Origin: Sphingomonadales bacterium 28-55-16
GTDB taxonomy: Bacteria; Pseudomonadota; Alphaproteobacteria; Sphingomonadales; Sphingomonadaceae
NCBI GenBank assembly: GCA_002278855.1
Contig: NCGG01000008.1
Span: 1-64,000 of the forward strand
Reading direction: 5' to 3'
Length of the DNA: 64,000 bases
Positions 17,976 through 27,816 of this stretch are shown in pieces (positions within the stretch are counted from its first letter, which is position 1; every line of letters starts with the position of its first letter). Made by a program: the position numbers and the translations under genes. Below the pieces are notes generated by a model that was not told the DNA's origin, did not search any database, and saw only the letters and a program-made list of their open reading frames with translations.

Positions 17976-18638
17976 ATGACTAGCGCCATCCGCATTGCGC
18001 CATCGATTTTGTCAGCTGACTTTGCGCGGCTGGGTGAAGAAGTGCGCGCCATCGACGCCGCTGGCTGCGACTGGATCCATGTTGACGTCATGGATGGGCA
18101 TTTTGTGCCGAATATTACCATTGGCCCTGCGGTCGTAAAGGCGTTGCGTCCACATAGCGCTAAGCCATTTGACGTCCATTTGATGATCGCACCGGTCGAT
18201 CAATATGTGCAGGATTTCGCAGACGCTGGGGCCGATATCATATCGTTCCATCCAGAGGCAGGGCCGCATCCGCACCGTACCGTGCAGCTTATCAAGTCGC
18301 TGGGCAAAATGGCCGGTATCGTTCTGAATCCGCATACGCCAGCCAAGATGCTCGATTATCTGATCGATGACGTTGACCTCATTTTGGTCATGAGCGTGAA
18401 CCCCGGTTTTGGTGGGCAGAGCTTTATTTCTAACCAGCTGCGCAAAATAGAAGCCACCCGCAAAATGATCGACAAGACGGGACGCGACATCCGGCTTGAG
18501 GTCGATGGCGGCATCACCACCGACACCGCGCCGCGCGCCATTTCGGCGGGGGCCGATACATTGGTGGCTGGCACCGCCACGTTCAAGGGTGGCGCGGACC
18601 ATTATGCGGCCAATATCCGGGCGCTGAGGGGTGAATGA
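17976..18638 (+). CDS. rpe: ribulose-phosphate 3-epimerase
   Basis: A 220-residue TIM-barrel enzyme interconverting ribulose 5-phosphate and xylulose 5-phosphate in the pentose phosphate pathway. Metal and catalytic motifs are present: A-P-S-I-L-S-A-D-F, H-V-D-V-M-D-G-H-F-V-P-N, V-H-L-M-I, M-S-V-N-P-G-F-G-G-Q and E-V-D-G-G-I. The 60-base gap upstream gives room for a promoter. Its TGA overlaps the next ATG (ATGA), so it heads an rpe-heparinase-purH unit. Confidence 0.96.
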   Translation: MTSAIRIAPSILSADFARLGEEVRAIDAAGCDWIHVDVMDGHFVPNITIGPAVVKALRPHSAKPFDVHLMIAPVDQYVQDFADAGADIISFHPEAGPHPHRTVQLIKSLGKMAGIVLNPHTPAKMLDYLIDDVDLILVMSVNPGFGGQSFISNQLRKIEATRKMIDKTGRDIRLEVDGGITTDTAPRAISAGADTLVAGTATFKGGADHYAANIRALRGE

Positions 18639-20353
18639 ACGGCGCGTTTGAGGGCGGCACCGATCAACGGCAGACGGCCTTAATCGTCAGGCCCAAGGGC
18701 GCGGGCCAAAATATTCTCCAGCGCCTATCTCTCGCATTCTACAAATTGACGTGGCGTACGCCGCTGCACAGTGGTCGATTAAGGGGCAAGGTGCCCCTTC
18801 GCTTGCTCGCAGTGCCCAAGGACCCGTTGGAGGGCAATCCTGCGCGTGGTCAGGCTTTGCGTATCGGGAAGTTCCATTATCAAGGCTTTGAACAGCCCTT
18901 CCACGGGCTGGATTATAACAAGCTGGATCTGCTGCCCGCGCTCACGGACTATATTCACCGCTTTGATTGGTTGCGCGATCTGGCGGCGGCAACGAACCGG
19001 GGTGAAGGCGCACCGGTTGCGGCAAAGATTGCAGACGCTTGGTTGTTGGCCAATGGCATGAAGACGCGTGAGCCGGCATGGCGGGTCGACAATTGCGCCT
19101 GGCGCCTTTTGAACATGGCCGCTGGGTCACCATTTTTGTTGAGCAGTGCCGACCCGATTTATCGTGCACGCGTGATCAACCATTTCGCGCGTGTGGCGCG
19201 CCATTTGGACCAATCCGCCCCAAGGGCACAAAGCCACTTTACCAAAACCGTCGGTTGGGCTGGTGTTGTGGCGGCGTCATTACTTTTGCCTGAAGGCAAA
19301 ATCCGCCGTGCGGTCGGTGAAGATGGACTGGCCGAATCCTTGCGGGCAACAATCTCCCCCGATGGCGGCGTTGTGTCCCGGTCACCCATCCAATTGATGG
19401 AGCTCATCGGCCTGCTGAGCATTTTAAAGCAATGCTATGTCGCGCAAGGCGAAGTGGTCCCCAATTTTCTTGCAGAGGCCTTGGGGCGCGCGGTGCCTGC
19501 CTTGCTTGGCCTGACGCATTCCGACGGCGGTCTTGGCGCTTGGCAGGGGTCTGCGCATATCGCTGCGGACGGGATTGACGCGCTTGTTGCTGCCAGCGAA
19601 GTGCGTGCCCGCCCACATAGGCAAGCGCTTGATTGGGGCTATCAGCGCGTATTGGCGGGCAAATCTGTGCTGCTGCTCGACGCGGGGCCACCACCGCTCG
19701 CGCGGCAGTCCGCGTCTGGTTGCGCATCGACCCTTGCTTTCGAGCTGTCCCATGGTGCGCAGCGCATCATTGTCAATTGTGGCGGGGCGGCCTTGGTCGG
19801 GGCGACTATTCCAGCCGCCTTGGCGCGCGGGCTTCGGACCACGGCGGCGCATTCCACCTTATGTCTGAATGATACGAACTCGACAGCTATCTTGCCGGGC
19901 GGACAGCTTGGCAAAGGCGTTGCCGAGGTCGAGCTTGAGCGCCGCGACATTGAACATGCGACGCGCATCCAGGCAAGCCATGACGGCTATGCCAAAAATT
20001 TTGGTTATAATCATGCGCGCCTACTGACCCTGCGGTCTGATGGCATGGAACTGCGCGGTGAAGACACGCTGCTGCCGCAAGCCAAGCCTAAGGACAATGT
20101 GCCCGTGCATGTCCGTTTTCACCTTGGACCTGACATTGAAATTGTCCCGTCGGATAAGCCACAGACTGCTCTGCTGCGGATGGCCGACGGCAGCAATTGG
20201 GTGTTTTTGACGTCAGGCGGCACCTTGTCCATCGACGACAGCCTGTGGGTAGATCAAAATGGTCGCCCCCACCCCACCCGCCAACTTGTGATTGCTGCTG
20301 ACACAGGTAAAGACGGCCTTCATATAAGCTGGCAACTGCGCCATTTAGGATAG
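18635..20353 (+). CDS. heparinase II/III-family protein
   Basis: A 572-residue protein with a helical toroid-like N-terminal half and a beta-sandwich C-terminal half containing [13 protein letters not shown], typical of the heparinase II/III C-terminal domain. Family members are polysaccharide lyases acting on uronic-acid-containing glycans. No signal peptide is visible, so a cytosolic role in handling cell-surface glycan pieces, or a structural role, is possible. It is translationally coupled to rpe and lies four bases before purH. This core-metabolism setting is odd for a catabolic lyase and suggests a housekeeping function not yet understood. Confidence 0.85.
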   Translation: MNGAFEGGTDQRQTALIVRPKGAGQNILQRLSLAFYKLTWRTPLHSGRLRGKVPLRLLAVPKDPLEGNPARGQALRIGKFHYQGFEQPFHGLDYNKLDLLPALTDYIHRFDWLRDLAAATNRGEGAPVAAKIADAWLLANGMKTREPAWRVDNCAWRLLNMAAGSPFLLSSADPIYRARVINHFARVARHLDQSAPRAQSHFTKTVGWAGVVAASLLLPEGKIRRAVGEDGLAESLRATISPDGGVVSRSPIQLMELIGLLSILKQCYVAQGEVVPNFLAEALGRAVPALLGLTHSDGGLGAWQGSAHIAADGIDALVAASEVRARPHRQALDWGYQRVLAGKSVLLLDAGPPPLARQSASGCASTLAFELSHGAQRIIVNCGGAALVGATIPAALARGLRTTAAHSTLCLNDTNSTAILPGGQLGKGVAEVELERRDIEHATRIQASHDGYAKNFGYNHARLLTLRSDGMELRGEDTLLPQAKPKDNVPVHVRFHLGPDIEIVPSDKPQTALLRMADGSNWVFLTSGGTLSIDDSLWVDQNGRPHPTRQLVIAADTGKDGLHISWQLRHLG

Positions 20354-20357
20354 ATAT

Positions 20358-21947
20358 ATGCAAGACGTTATCATTAAACGGGCCCTATTGTCGGTGTCTG
20401 ATAAGGCTGGCTTGGTTGAGCTTGGCCATGCGCTGGCCGCGCGCCATGTGGAATTGGTTTCTACGGGCGGCACCGCCAAAACGCTGCGCGCGGCGGGCCT
20501 CACCGTCAAGGACATTAGCGAGCTGACGGGCTTTCCTGAAATGATGGATGGACGCGTTAAGACATTGCATCCGATGGTGCATGGCGGCCTGTTGGCGGTG
20601 CGCGACAATGTCGAACATGCTGCCGCAATGGCCGAACACAATATCGGCGCGATCGACTTGGTGGTTGTTAATCTTTACCCCTTTGCGCAGACCGTGGCCA
20701 AAGGCGCATCGCGCGATGAAATTATCGAAAATATCGACATTGGCGGGCCATCGATGGTGCGCAGCGCTGCCAAAAACCACGCCTTTGTGACGATCCTGAC
20801 CGATCCGGCGGACTATGACGCGTTGATTGCCGAGCTTGAGGAAAGCGATGGCAAAACCAGCTATGGCTTCCGCCGCAATTGTGCAGCCAAAGCCTATTCG
20901 GCGACCGCAGCCTATGACAGCATGATTAGCCAGTGGTTTGCTTTTGCGGACCAACAACAAACCTTCCCCGACATGCTTGCCGTCAACGGCAATCGCGTCA
21001 CAGAGCTGCGTTATGGCGAAAACCCGCATCAGCGTGCGGCGCTGTATGTGCCGGTCGGGCCGCATATCGCCGGCATTGCACAAGCCGAGCAGGTGCAGGG
21101 CAAAGAGCTGTCGTATAACAATTATAATGACGCAGATGCCGCGCTGGAACTGGTCGCAGAATTTCGCGATGGCCCGCCCACTGTTGTTATCGTGAAGCAC
21201 GCCAACCCGTGCGGCGTGGCAACGGGTGACACCCTCATCGACGCCTATCGCGCTGCGCTGGAATGCGACAGCGTTTCGGCCTTTGGCGGGATTGTGGCTG
21301 TTAACCGCCCGCTCGATGCGGCAACGGCAGAAGCGATCACCGAGATATTCACCGAGGTTGTCGCCGCGCCGTCCGCCGATGATGCGGCAAAGGCGGTTTT
21401 TGCCAAGAAGAAGAATTTGCGGTTGTTGCTGACGGGTGAATTGCCCGATCCAAAACGGGGCGGTTTGTCTATCAAACCGATTACCGGTGGATTGCTGGTT
21501 CAGGCACGTGACAATGGCCATGTCGCCGACAGTGCATTTACCATCGTGACCAAACGCGCCCCAAGCGCGCAAGAATTGGCGGATTGTCGCTTTGCCTGGA
21601 CGATCGCCAAGCATGTGAAATCGAACGCCATTGTATATGCCAAGGATGGCGCCACCGCAGGCATTGGTGCTGGCCAAATGAACCGGCGTGACAGCGCGCG
21701 GATCGCCGCGATTAAGGCGACAGAAGCTGCGGAAACTTATGGTTGGGCAGAGCCGCGCACCGTGGGTTCAGCCGTCGCTTCGGACGCTTTCTTTCCCTTT
21801 GCGGATGGCCTTCTTGCCGCCGCCGAAGCGGGGGCAACGGCGGTCATTCAACCCGGCGGCTCGATGCGTGATGATGAAGTGATCGCCGCCGCCGACGAAG
21901 CCGGCTTGGCCATGGTCTTCACCGGCATGCGGCATTTTAGGCATTAA
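20358..21947 (+). CDS. purH: bifunctional AICAR formyltransferase/IMP cyclohydrolase
   Basis: A 529-residue enzyme that performs the last two steps of purine synthesis. The N-terminal MGS-like IMP cyclohydrolase domain (about 1-150) contains [11 protein letters not shown] and [13 protein letters not shown]. The C-terminal formyltransferase domain contains [10 protein letters not shown] and the catalytic [10 protein letters not shown]. The length is as expected. It starts four bases after the heparinase-like gene and is followed by a long symmetric hairpin at 21958-21990, facing the convergent helicase gene. Confidence 0.96.
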   Translation: MQDVIIKRALLSVSDKAGLVELGHALAARHVELVSTGGTAKTLRAAGLTVKDISELTGFPEMMDGRVKTLHPMVHGGLLAVRDNVEHAAAMAEHNIGAIDLVVVNLYPFAQTVAKGASRDEIIENIDIGGPSMVRSAAKNHAFVTILTDPADYDALIAELEESDGKTSYGFRRNCAAKAYSATAAYDSMISQWFAFADQQQTFPDMLAVNGNRVTELRYGENPHQRAALYVPVGPHIAGIAQAEQVQGKELSYNNYNDADAALELVAEFRDGPPTVVIVKHANPCGVATGDTLIDAYRAALECDSVSAFGGIVAVNRPLDAATAEAITEIFTEVVAAPSADDAAKAVFAKKKNLRLLLTGELPDPKRGGLSIKPITGGLLVQARDNGHVADSAFTIVTKRAPSAQELADCRFAWTIAKHVKSNAIVYAKDGATAGIGAGQMNRRDSARIAAIKATEAAETYGWAEPRTVGSAVASDAFFPFADGLLAAAEAGATAVIQPGGSMRDDEVIAAADEAGLAMVFTGMRHFRH

Positions 21948-21957
21948 TGTGCCAAAA

Positions 21958-21990
21958 ACCGTCATGCTGAAACACGTTCAGCATGACGGT
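21958..21990. terminator. 14-bp inverted repeat between convergent genes, probable bidirectional terminator
   Basis: Perfect 14-base arms ACCGTCATGCTGAA (21958-21971) and TTCAGCATGACGGT (21977-21990) enclose the five-base loop ACACG, 11 bases after the purH stop and 20 bases after the helicase stop on the other strand. There is no long T tract on either side. Function could be termination, 3'-end protection or a dispersed repeat unit. Confidence 0.65.
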
Positions 21991-22009
21991 CGTCCATTAT
22001 TTCCGAATA

Positions 22010-23551
22010 TCAGCTCGCCCGCTTTACCGTGCCTTTATAGTTGCCATTACCGCCCTTTTTCGGGCCGTAATTGCGTGCAGGTGCGCCAGGGTCGCGACGG
22101 TTTTCGCTGCGTGCGGCAAATGCGCGGTCAGCGGTTGGACGACGATCACCAGCCGGCGCATTGTCGCTGCGTGGACGCGCGTCACGGCTGCCTTCACGGC
22201 TGCCGTCGCGTGGACCGATGGCGGGCTGCCAGCCGCCTTGCGGGGCATGCGTGCGGTTACGGCTTTCGCCATTCAGACCCGTGCCACCATTGTTACCGCC
22301 AAGCTTTTTGCCGGCATAATTGGTGCGTCCGCCACCTGGCTGACCACCACCGCGACCGCCACGGGCCTGTTGTGGCTTCTTATCCGCAACGGGGGGTGGC
22401 AATGCGGCAACGGCTGCACGGAAGCCTTCTGGAAGGCCAAGCGTCATGGCGCGGACGCCCGTCAAACGCTCGATGTCTTTCATATAGCCACGCTCATCGC
22501 CAGCAACAAAGCTCATGGCGATGCCTTCACGGCCCGCACGTGCGGTACGGCCAATCCGGTGCACATATTGTTCGGGCACATTGGGCAGCTCGAAATTGAA
22601 CACATGGCTGACGCCGGGAACATCGATGCCGCGTGCTGCGATGTCGGTTGCAACAAGGATCTTGATCTTGCCGTCACGGAACGCCTGCAGTGCAGCGGTA
22701 CGCTGGCCCTGCGACTTGTTGCCGTGGATCGCGGCCGATTGAATGCCGGCACCCGCAAGGCCGCGCACAACACGGTCAGCACCATGCTTGGTGCGCGTAA
22801 AGACCAACGCACGGTCAATCTCTTCGCTTTGCAGCTTAAGCGTCAGCAAGGTCTGCTTTTCGCGCTGCTCGACAAACGTCACGAACTGTTCAACGCGCTC
22901 TGCGGTCGTCGATGCCGGCGCAACCGAGACACGCACTGGATTATTGAGGAAACGGTTACCGAGTTCGGCAATCGCCTTTGGCATCGTTGCCGAGAAGAAC
23001 AATGTTTGACGCTGCTTTGGCAGCAACTGGTCAATGCGCTTCAGTGCATGAATGAAGCCAAGATCCATCATCTGATCGGCTTCATCAAGGACGAAGATTT
23101 CCACATCCTTTAATGTGACTGCGCGCTGCTCGATAAGATCGATCAAACGACCTGGTGTTGCAACGAGAATGTCTACGCCAGTGGCAAGACGCTTTTTCTG
23201 GCTGAAGATTGGCATGCCGCCAAAAACGCAATCGACCTTGAGGCCAAGGAATTTGCCGTAAGTGCGGAAGCTGTCGGCGATCTGCGCTGCAAGTTCGCGG
23301 GTCGGTGACAATACAAGCATCCGGCAGCTATATTGCTGGCGTGCCTTTGGCTTGGTGGCGAAATGGTGCAGCGACGGCAATGCAAATGCTGCGGTCTTGC
23401 CTGTTCCGGTCTGCGCAATGCCGCACAAATCGCGGCCTTCGAGCAAGGGTGGAATGGACTGTTGCTGAATGGGGGTCGGCGTATCATAGCCCGCCGCCTC
23501 AAGCGCCTTAAGGATGGGTTGGGCAAGGCCCAGGTCTTGGAAAAAAGACAT
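22010..23551 (-). CDS. DEAD-box RNA helicase (RhlE-like)
   Basis: A 513-residue ATP-dependent RNA helicase. Motifs in order: Q motif T-P-T-P-I-Q-Q-Q-S-I-P, Walker A A-Q-T-G-T-G-K-T-A, P-T-R-E-L-A, T-P-G-R-L-I-D, D-E-A-D, S-A-T and H-R-I-G-R-T-A-R-A-G. From about residue 385 the tail is low-complexity and rich in Gly, Arg, Asn and Pro, like the RGG-type tails that add RNA affinity. Likely roles are ribosome assembly, mRNA turnover and cold adaptation. The start at 23551 gives the conserved N-terminus S-F-F-Q-D-L-G-L, but the upstream ribosome site is weak (GAAAG). The protein starts at the edge of the non-coding region holding the candidate RNA. Confidence 0.93.
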   Translation of the reverse strand: MSFFQDLGLAQPILKALEAAGYDTPTPIQQQSIPPLLEGRDLCGIAQTGTGKTAAFALPSLHHFATKPKARQQYSCRMLVLSPTRELAAQIADSFRTYGKFLGLKVDCVFGGMPIFSQKKRLATGVDILVATPGRLIDLIEQRAVTLKDVEIFVLDEADQMMDLGFIHALKRIDQLLPKQRQTLFFSATMPKAIAELGNRFLNNPVRVSVAPASTTAERVEQFVTFVEQREKQTLLTLKLQSEEIDRALVFTRTKHGADRVVRGLAGAGIQSAAIHGNKSQGQRTAALQAFRDGKIKILVATDIAARGIDVPGVSHVFNFELPNVPEQYVHRIGRTARAGREGIAMSFVAGDERGYMKDIERLTGVRAMTLGLPEGFRAAVAALPPPVADKKPQQARGGRGGGQPGGGRTNYAGKKLGGNNGGTGLNGESRNRTHAPQGGWQPAIGPRDGSREGSRDARPRSDNAPAGDRRPTADRAFAARSENRRDPGAPARNYGPKKGGNGNYKGTVKRAS

Positions 23552-23606
23552 ATTTATACTTTCAAATAGGTGTCGCAGCCCATGATGCGCGTCCTTTCAT
23601 CAGGAC

Positions 23607-23812
23607 CGCATAGGCGCAACAGCAGGTGTTCGGGAGCAGCGATATGCTGACCCGTTGGAAACAACCCTGCGTGATATGGGAAGCCTCTAAGCTTACGCAT
23701 CTTGTTCGTTTGGCGGAGCCTTTGGTGGGGCCCTCACGCTGCCAAAACTGCGGCGGTTCTGTCCGCTCGCCTCATGCGCTTGGTCGCCCTATGGCTAAAC
23801 AGCCGCCTATAA
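23607..23812 (+). ncRNA. ssrS: candidate structured RNA resembling 6S RNA
   Basis: The 394-base gap between the helicase and flavoenzyme genes has no convincing coding region but contains a structured block. ATAGGCG (23610-23616) can pair with CGCCTAT (23804-23810) as a closing stem. Inside are GTGTTCG...AGC, a TGCGT...ACGCA hairpin around 23669-23700, and GGGAAGCCTCTAA, similar to the GAGAAGCCTTAA segment of E. coli 6S RNA. A long rod with a central bubble is plausible. 6S RNA binds sigma-70 RNA polymerase and lowers transcription in stationary phase. Boundaries are approximate, and the identity rests on short remembered motifs. The rest of the gap (23813-23945) shows nothing clear except the ribosome site of the next gene. 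Confidence 0.45.
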
Positions 23813-23945
23813 GCAAGTTATTTGTGCCTTCGCGCAATTATCGGTCGCAAGCGGTCCGCGCGCCCACGCGCTGCAACCCTGCATTAACCATCTATTAGGC
23901 CATTTCGTTCACAGATTTCTGCAGAGCTTCTCTCTGGAGGAAAAT

Positions 23946-25535
23946 ATGGCAATTCGGGGCCAGAATGTGGTTGATGTGGCGATTATTGGCGCGGGTCCTG
24001 CGGGGCTGACGGCGGCTTATCTGCTCACCAAAAAAGGGTATCGCGTCAGCGTCATTGAAAAGGACGCACATTATGTCGGCGGTATCAGCCGCACTGTTGA
24101 GGTTGATGGCTATCGTTTCGACATTGGCGGCCACCGCTTTTTCTCCAAGTCGAAAGAGGTTGTCGATCTGTGGAATGAAATCTTGCCCGACGACTTCATC
24201 CAACGCCCCCGGATGAGCCGGATCTATTATGAGGGCAAATTTTACAGCTACCCGCTGCGTGCGTTTGAGGCGCTTTTCAACTTGGGCATCATCCGTTCGA
24301 CCTTGTGCATGGCAAGCTATGCAAAGGCGAAAGTCTTCCCGAACAAAAATGTCCGCAGTTTTCAGGACTGGACGGTCAACCAGTTCGGGAACAAATTATT
24401 TTCGATCTTCTTCAAAACCTACACCGAAAAAGTGTGGGGCATGCCGTGCGATGAAATGTCGGCAGACTGGGCAGCGCAGCGGATTAAGGGGTTAAGCCTT
24501 GGCGCAGCCGTGCTCGATGGGCTCAAGCGGTCTTTGGGGCTCAATAAAAAGCCCAATGACGGCATGGAGACCAAGACTCTGCTCGAAACTTTCCGCTATC
24601 CCCGGCTTGGCCCGGGCATGATGTGGGAGGCTGCACGCGATTTCGTGGTCGCCAAGGGCAATATGGTTTTGATGGGGCATAGCTTTAAGCAGCTCGCGCA
24701 AGACGCCGAGGGTAATTGGCGCATGTCCGCTACCCGTGCCGATGGCAGCGAGGCGGTAATTTTCGCCAAGCATGTCATCAGCTCCGCGCCGATGCGCGAA
24801 CTGTCCGCGCGCATTCATCCTCTTCCGCAAACATCCTTGCAGGCGGATAAACTGCGCTATCGCGACTTTTTGACCGTGGCGTTGATGATCCGTTCGGATG
24901 ATCTGTTTCCGGATAACTGGATCTATATTCACGACAGCAAGGTGCAGGTTGGTCGCGTGCAGAATTTCCGCAGCTGGTCGCCGGAAATGGTCCCTGATCC
25001 CGCGATTGCATGCGTCGGTCTGGAATATTTCTGCTTCGAAGATGATGGTCTGTGGTCATCAAGCGATGCCGATCTTATTGCACTGGCGACGACAGAAATG
25101 GGCATACTGGGTTTATGCAAAGCCGAAGATGTCGTTGGCGGCGCGGTTGTGCGTCAGGAAAAGGCTTATCCGGTGTATGACGATGATTATGCCGTAAATG
25201 TCGAAGCGATGCGTGCAGAGCTTGAGACAATTTATCCGACGCTGCACATGGTCGGCCGCAACGGCATGCACCGTTACAACAATCAAGATCACGCAATGAT
25301 GACCGCGATGCTCACGGTGGAAAATATTGTTGCCGGCGCGCGTGTCTTTAACATCTGGAACGTCAACGAAGATGCCGAATATCATGAGGCGGGCCATGAA
25401 GGTGCGCAGCACGCTATCGCAGCCAAGGTCAGTGACGACCAAGCCTTTGCGCTGACATCTGAACGCGACGTGCCAAAACGGATTGCACGCGGCGGGCCTG
25501 ACCGTGGGGCGCATGATATCAGCAAGGCAGCGTAA
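23946..25535 (+). CDS. NAD(P)/FAD-dependent oxidoreductase, UDP-galactopyranose mutase/amine-oxidase-like
   Basis: A 529-residue flavoprotein with an N-terminal dinucleotide-binding loop G-A-G-P-A-G-L-T-A-A (about 15-24) and the second-strand motif V-I-E-K-D-A. The G-G-H-R-F-F segment near residue 57 and overall layout resemble UDP-galactopyranose mutase and protoporphyrinogen-oxidase-like enzymes found in sugar nucleotide and exopolysaccharide clusters. The strong GGAGG six bases before ATG fixes the start. It is followed by gtrA-like and two GT-C genes on the same strand. A role in making or remodelling a sugar donor for those proteins is inferred from context only. Confidence 0.85.
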   Translation: MAIRGQNVVDVAIIGAGPAGLTAAYLLTKKGYRVSVIEKDAHYVGGISRTVEVDGYRFDIGGHRFFSKSKEVVDLWNEILPDDFIQRPRMSRIYYEGKFYSYPLRAFEALFNLGIIRSTLCMASYAKAKVFPNKNVRSFQDWTVNQFGNKLFSIFFKTYTEKVWGMPCDEMSADWAAQRIKGLSLGAAVLDGLKRSLGLNKKPNDGMETKTLLETFRYPRLGPGMMWEAARDFVVAKGNMVLMGHSFKQLAQDAEGNWRMSATRADGSEAVIFAKHVISSAPMRELSARIHPLPQTSLQADKLRYRDFLTVALMIRSDDLFPDNWIYIHDSKVQVGRVQNFRSWSPEMVPDPAIACVGLEYFCFEDDGLWSSSDADLIALATTEMGILGLCKAEDVVGGAVVRQEKAYPVYDDDYAVNVEAMRAELETIYPTLHMVGRNGMHRYNNQDHAMMTAMLTVENIVAGARVFNIWNVNEDAEYHEAGHEGAQHAIAAKVSDDQAFALTSERDVPKRIARGGPDRGAHDISKAA

Positions 25536-25558
25536 CCATAAGTGTCGGGGGCAATTGC

Positions 25559-25978
25559 GTGACGACATCCGCCAATAGGTTAATGGGCAATATATTCCTG
25601 CGCTATGTCGCGGCCAGCATTGGCGCGCTGGCCATGGACATGGGTGTGTTTCTGGCGCTGCTCGAGGTTGGTTTGCTGAGTATAGCCGCATCTGCAGTCG
25701 GCTATGCATTGGGAATATTGACGCACTGGATGTTATCCAGCCGCGCGGTGTTTCATGACCGGGTGTCAGATAAAGGCACCGCAGCACGTTCGCAGCAAAA
25801 GGCTATGTTCTTGGCTTCGGCATTGCTTGGGCTGATCATGACCGTCGCTATTGTCGGCGCGGGCACCGCTATGGGTATTGATCCGCGCTTGGCCAAAATC
25901 ATCGCGATTATCCTCTCGTTTCTGCTCACTTACGCGTTGCGGAATATTGTCATTTTCCGCCAATTGCCGCCGGTTTAG
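25559..25978 (+). CDS. GtrA family membrane protein
   Basis: A 139-residue protein with four hydrophobic segments (about 12-32, 36-55, 80-100 and 110-133) and the GtrA-like start F-L-R-Y-V-A-A-S-I-G-A-L-A-M-D. GtrA-type proteins are thought to flip polyprenyl-phosphate-linked monosaccharides across the inner membrane for use by periplasmic glycosyltransferases. The start is taken as GTG 25559, preceded by GGGGG; ATG 25583 is the alternative and would lose eight residues. It sits 23 bases after the flavoenzyme and two bases before the first GT-C gene, supporting a functional set. Confidence 0.85.
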   Translation: MTTSANRLMGNIFLRYVAASIGALAMDMGVFLALLEVGLLSIAASAVGYALGILTHWMLSSRAVFHDRVSDKGTAARSQQKAMFLASALLGLIMTVAIVGAGTAMGIDPRLAKIIAIILSFLLTYALRNIVIFRQLPPV

Positions 25979-25980
25979 CC

Positions 25981-27816
25981 ATGGAGAGTTTCGCAGAGCG
26001 GCATTTTTCGAGACTGATTTTGGGCATTTGGATTTTGGCAGCACTGGCCATATTATTTCTCGCACGTGACGCCATTGCAACGTGGAAAATGGGCGATCCA
26101 GACGACCAGATGCGCCTGCTTCAAGTGCGTGATTGGTTGGCGGGGCAAAGCTGGTGGGATGTCTCGCAATATCGCATGAACGCACCTGATGGCGGGACAA
26201 TGCATTGGTCGCGCGTGGTGGATGTTCCCTTGGGATTGGTGATCTTTGTGGCCACGCCATTTCTGGGGCAGGCCATCGCGGAGCAAGTGGCGGCAAGTTT
26301 AGTGCCTTTGCTTACTCTATGTGCCGCATTGACGATCAATGCGTTGGTGGCCCGTCGCCTTTTTGGGGCCTGGGTTGCGATAGTGGCGACCGGACTGATT
26401 ATCACTATTGCGCCTTTTACGACGCAGATGGTGCCTATGCGTATTGACCATCACGGATGGCAGATTGTGTGTTTTTTAGCTGGCCTCTGGGCATTGTTCG
26501 ATACGCGCAGCAGGCCTTGGTCTGCATGCGTTCTTGGCGTGTCTTGTGGATTGTGGATTGAAATATCGGTTGAGGGATTGCCGTTTTCCGCCCTCCTGCT
26601 GGCCGTTTCGGCGCTTGGGTGGATTTTTCCCGCACTGTCGCATCGGGGCAAACACAATGATCCGTTCCCGATTGCCTTGACCTCCGCCGCTGTCAGCGCG
26701 TTGCTGTTCTATAGCGTCACGGAAGGCGCGCGTGCCGCGAACTTTTGCGACGCCCTGTCCCCCGTCCATGTTGCGGTCTTCGCTGTCATGGCCGCCATTG
26801 TCGTTAGCGGGGCGATGATAGAGCAGGCGTGGGCGGCATTTGGCGCCCCCGTTGTTCGCTTGGGCATATGTGCCCTCGCTGGCATCGCGGGCATTGCAAC
26901 ATTGTTGGCCATGGCGCCGCAATGTGCCGGTGATGCCTTTGCCAGCTTGGATCCGCTCGTGCGCGCATTTTGGTACGACCGGACATCCGAAGGCCTGCCA
27001 TTATGGGCGGGACCATTGGTTGTGGCTCTGCACGCTTATATCTACATGCTCTTTGGGGGGATAGCGTTCGTCTATCTATGGCTGCACAATAAGCAGATAA
27101 CGAAACCGGACGCGCTGCGGCTTTTGCTGCTCTATGGCGGAACTTGGGCCATCGGTGTTTTTGTAAGCCGCACTTCTGTCTATGCGATGTCAGTCGCCAA
27201 CCTGTTTTTGGCAGCGATGGTGGTTGATATATTCACTTCTTCCGAGCAGCGTCGAAATTTGGTGGAACGCATGATGCCGCGCCTATTTGCGTTATTTTTG
27301 GCGATGCCCATCTTGTCGGCGCAGGCTTTGATAGATCGGGTCAATGCCGTCGAAGCAAGCGCCGATCCCGCGCTTGATGTGCTGAACCGCACGTTTGAAC
27401 GGCAGGCTTTGGCGTGTCAAAAATCTTCTGCAGCCGCTCAATTAAACCAATTGCCGACTTCGACAATCATGGCTGGGCTCGACACCAATCCAGCGATTTT
27501 GCAAGGCACCAAACATCATGTGGTTGCGTCGGGACATCACCGTAACCAGGCGGCAATGGCCGATGTCATTCGCACCTTCACGGGGACGGCGGATCAGGCC
27601 GCACGGATCATAAGCGCGCGGAATATCCGCTTTGTGGTGATTTGCGACGGAAGTTATGAACTCGCATTATATGCCCATCAAGCCCCTGAAGGGATGCTTT
27701 CCCAACTGCGCGCGGGCAAGCTTCCGTATTGGCTTCAGCGCAAGTCCGATATTGGCCCGTTTCAGATCTTCGAGGTTAATCGCGCCATGCTGCCTAAGCA
27801 AATGCGGCCATCATGA
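25981..27816 (+). CDS. STT3/AglB-like GT-C membrane glycosyltransferase, copy A
   Basis: A 611-residue polytopic membrane protein, about 11-13 hydrophobic segments, with a roughly 150-residue C-terminal soluble part. In the first loop it has G-D-P-D-D-Q-M-R at 38-45 and later M-H-W-S-R. This resembles the acidic DxD and the Y-P-x-G-x-x-x-x-W region of oligosaccharyltransferases. R-I-D-H-H-G-W at 154-160 resembles the D-H-H of archaeal AglB. The tail carries T-K-H-H-V-V-A-S-G-H-H-R-N at 510-522. No WWDYG motif is seen. Function is unproven: transfer of a lipid-linked sugar to protein or glycan is the likely class. It is a paralogue of the next gene, which it overlaps by ATGA. Confidence 0.75.
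   Translation: MESFAERHFSRLILGIWILAALAILFLARDAIATWKMGDPDDQMRLLQVRDWLAGQSWWDVSQYRMNAPDGGTMHWSRVVDVPLGLVIFVATPFLGQAIAEQVAASLVPLLTLCAALTINALVARRLFGAWVAIVATGLIITIAPFTTQMVPMRIDHHGWQIVCFLAGLWALFDTRSRPWSACVLGVSCGLWIEISVEGLPFSALLLAVSALGWIFPALSHRGKHNDPFPIALTSAAVSALLFYSVTEGARAANFCDALSPVHVAVFAVMAAIVVSGAMIEQAWAAFGAPVVRLGICALAGIAGIATLLAMAPQCAGDAFASLDPLVRAFWYDRTSEGLPLWAGPLVVALHAYIYMLFGGIAFVYLWLHNKQITKPDALRLLLLYGGTWAIGVFVSRTSVYAMSVANLFLAAMVVDIFTSSEQRRNLVERMMPRLFALFLAMPILSAQALIDRVNAVEASADPALDVLNRTFERQALACQKSSAAAQLNQLPTSTIMAGLDTNPAILQGTKHHVVASGHHRNQAAMADVIRTFTGTADQAARIISARNIRFVVICDGSYELALYAHQAPEGMLSQLRAGKLPYWLQRKSDIGPFQIFEVNRAMLPKQMRPS

Noticed and set aside
20385..21677. Minus-strand 430-codon reading frame opposite purH
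   Set aside because: Shadow of purH, with Arg/Cys/His-rich composition and no recognisable domain.
21983..23113. Plus-strand 376-codon reading frame opposite the DEAD-box helicase
   Set aside because: Antisense to an intact helicase with all motifs; no independent support.
23626..23898. Plus-strand 90-codon reading frame in the large gap
   Set aside because: Arg/Pro/Ser-rich composition with no family resemblance, no ribosome site, and it coincides with the strongly structured candidate RNA.
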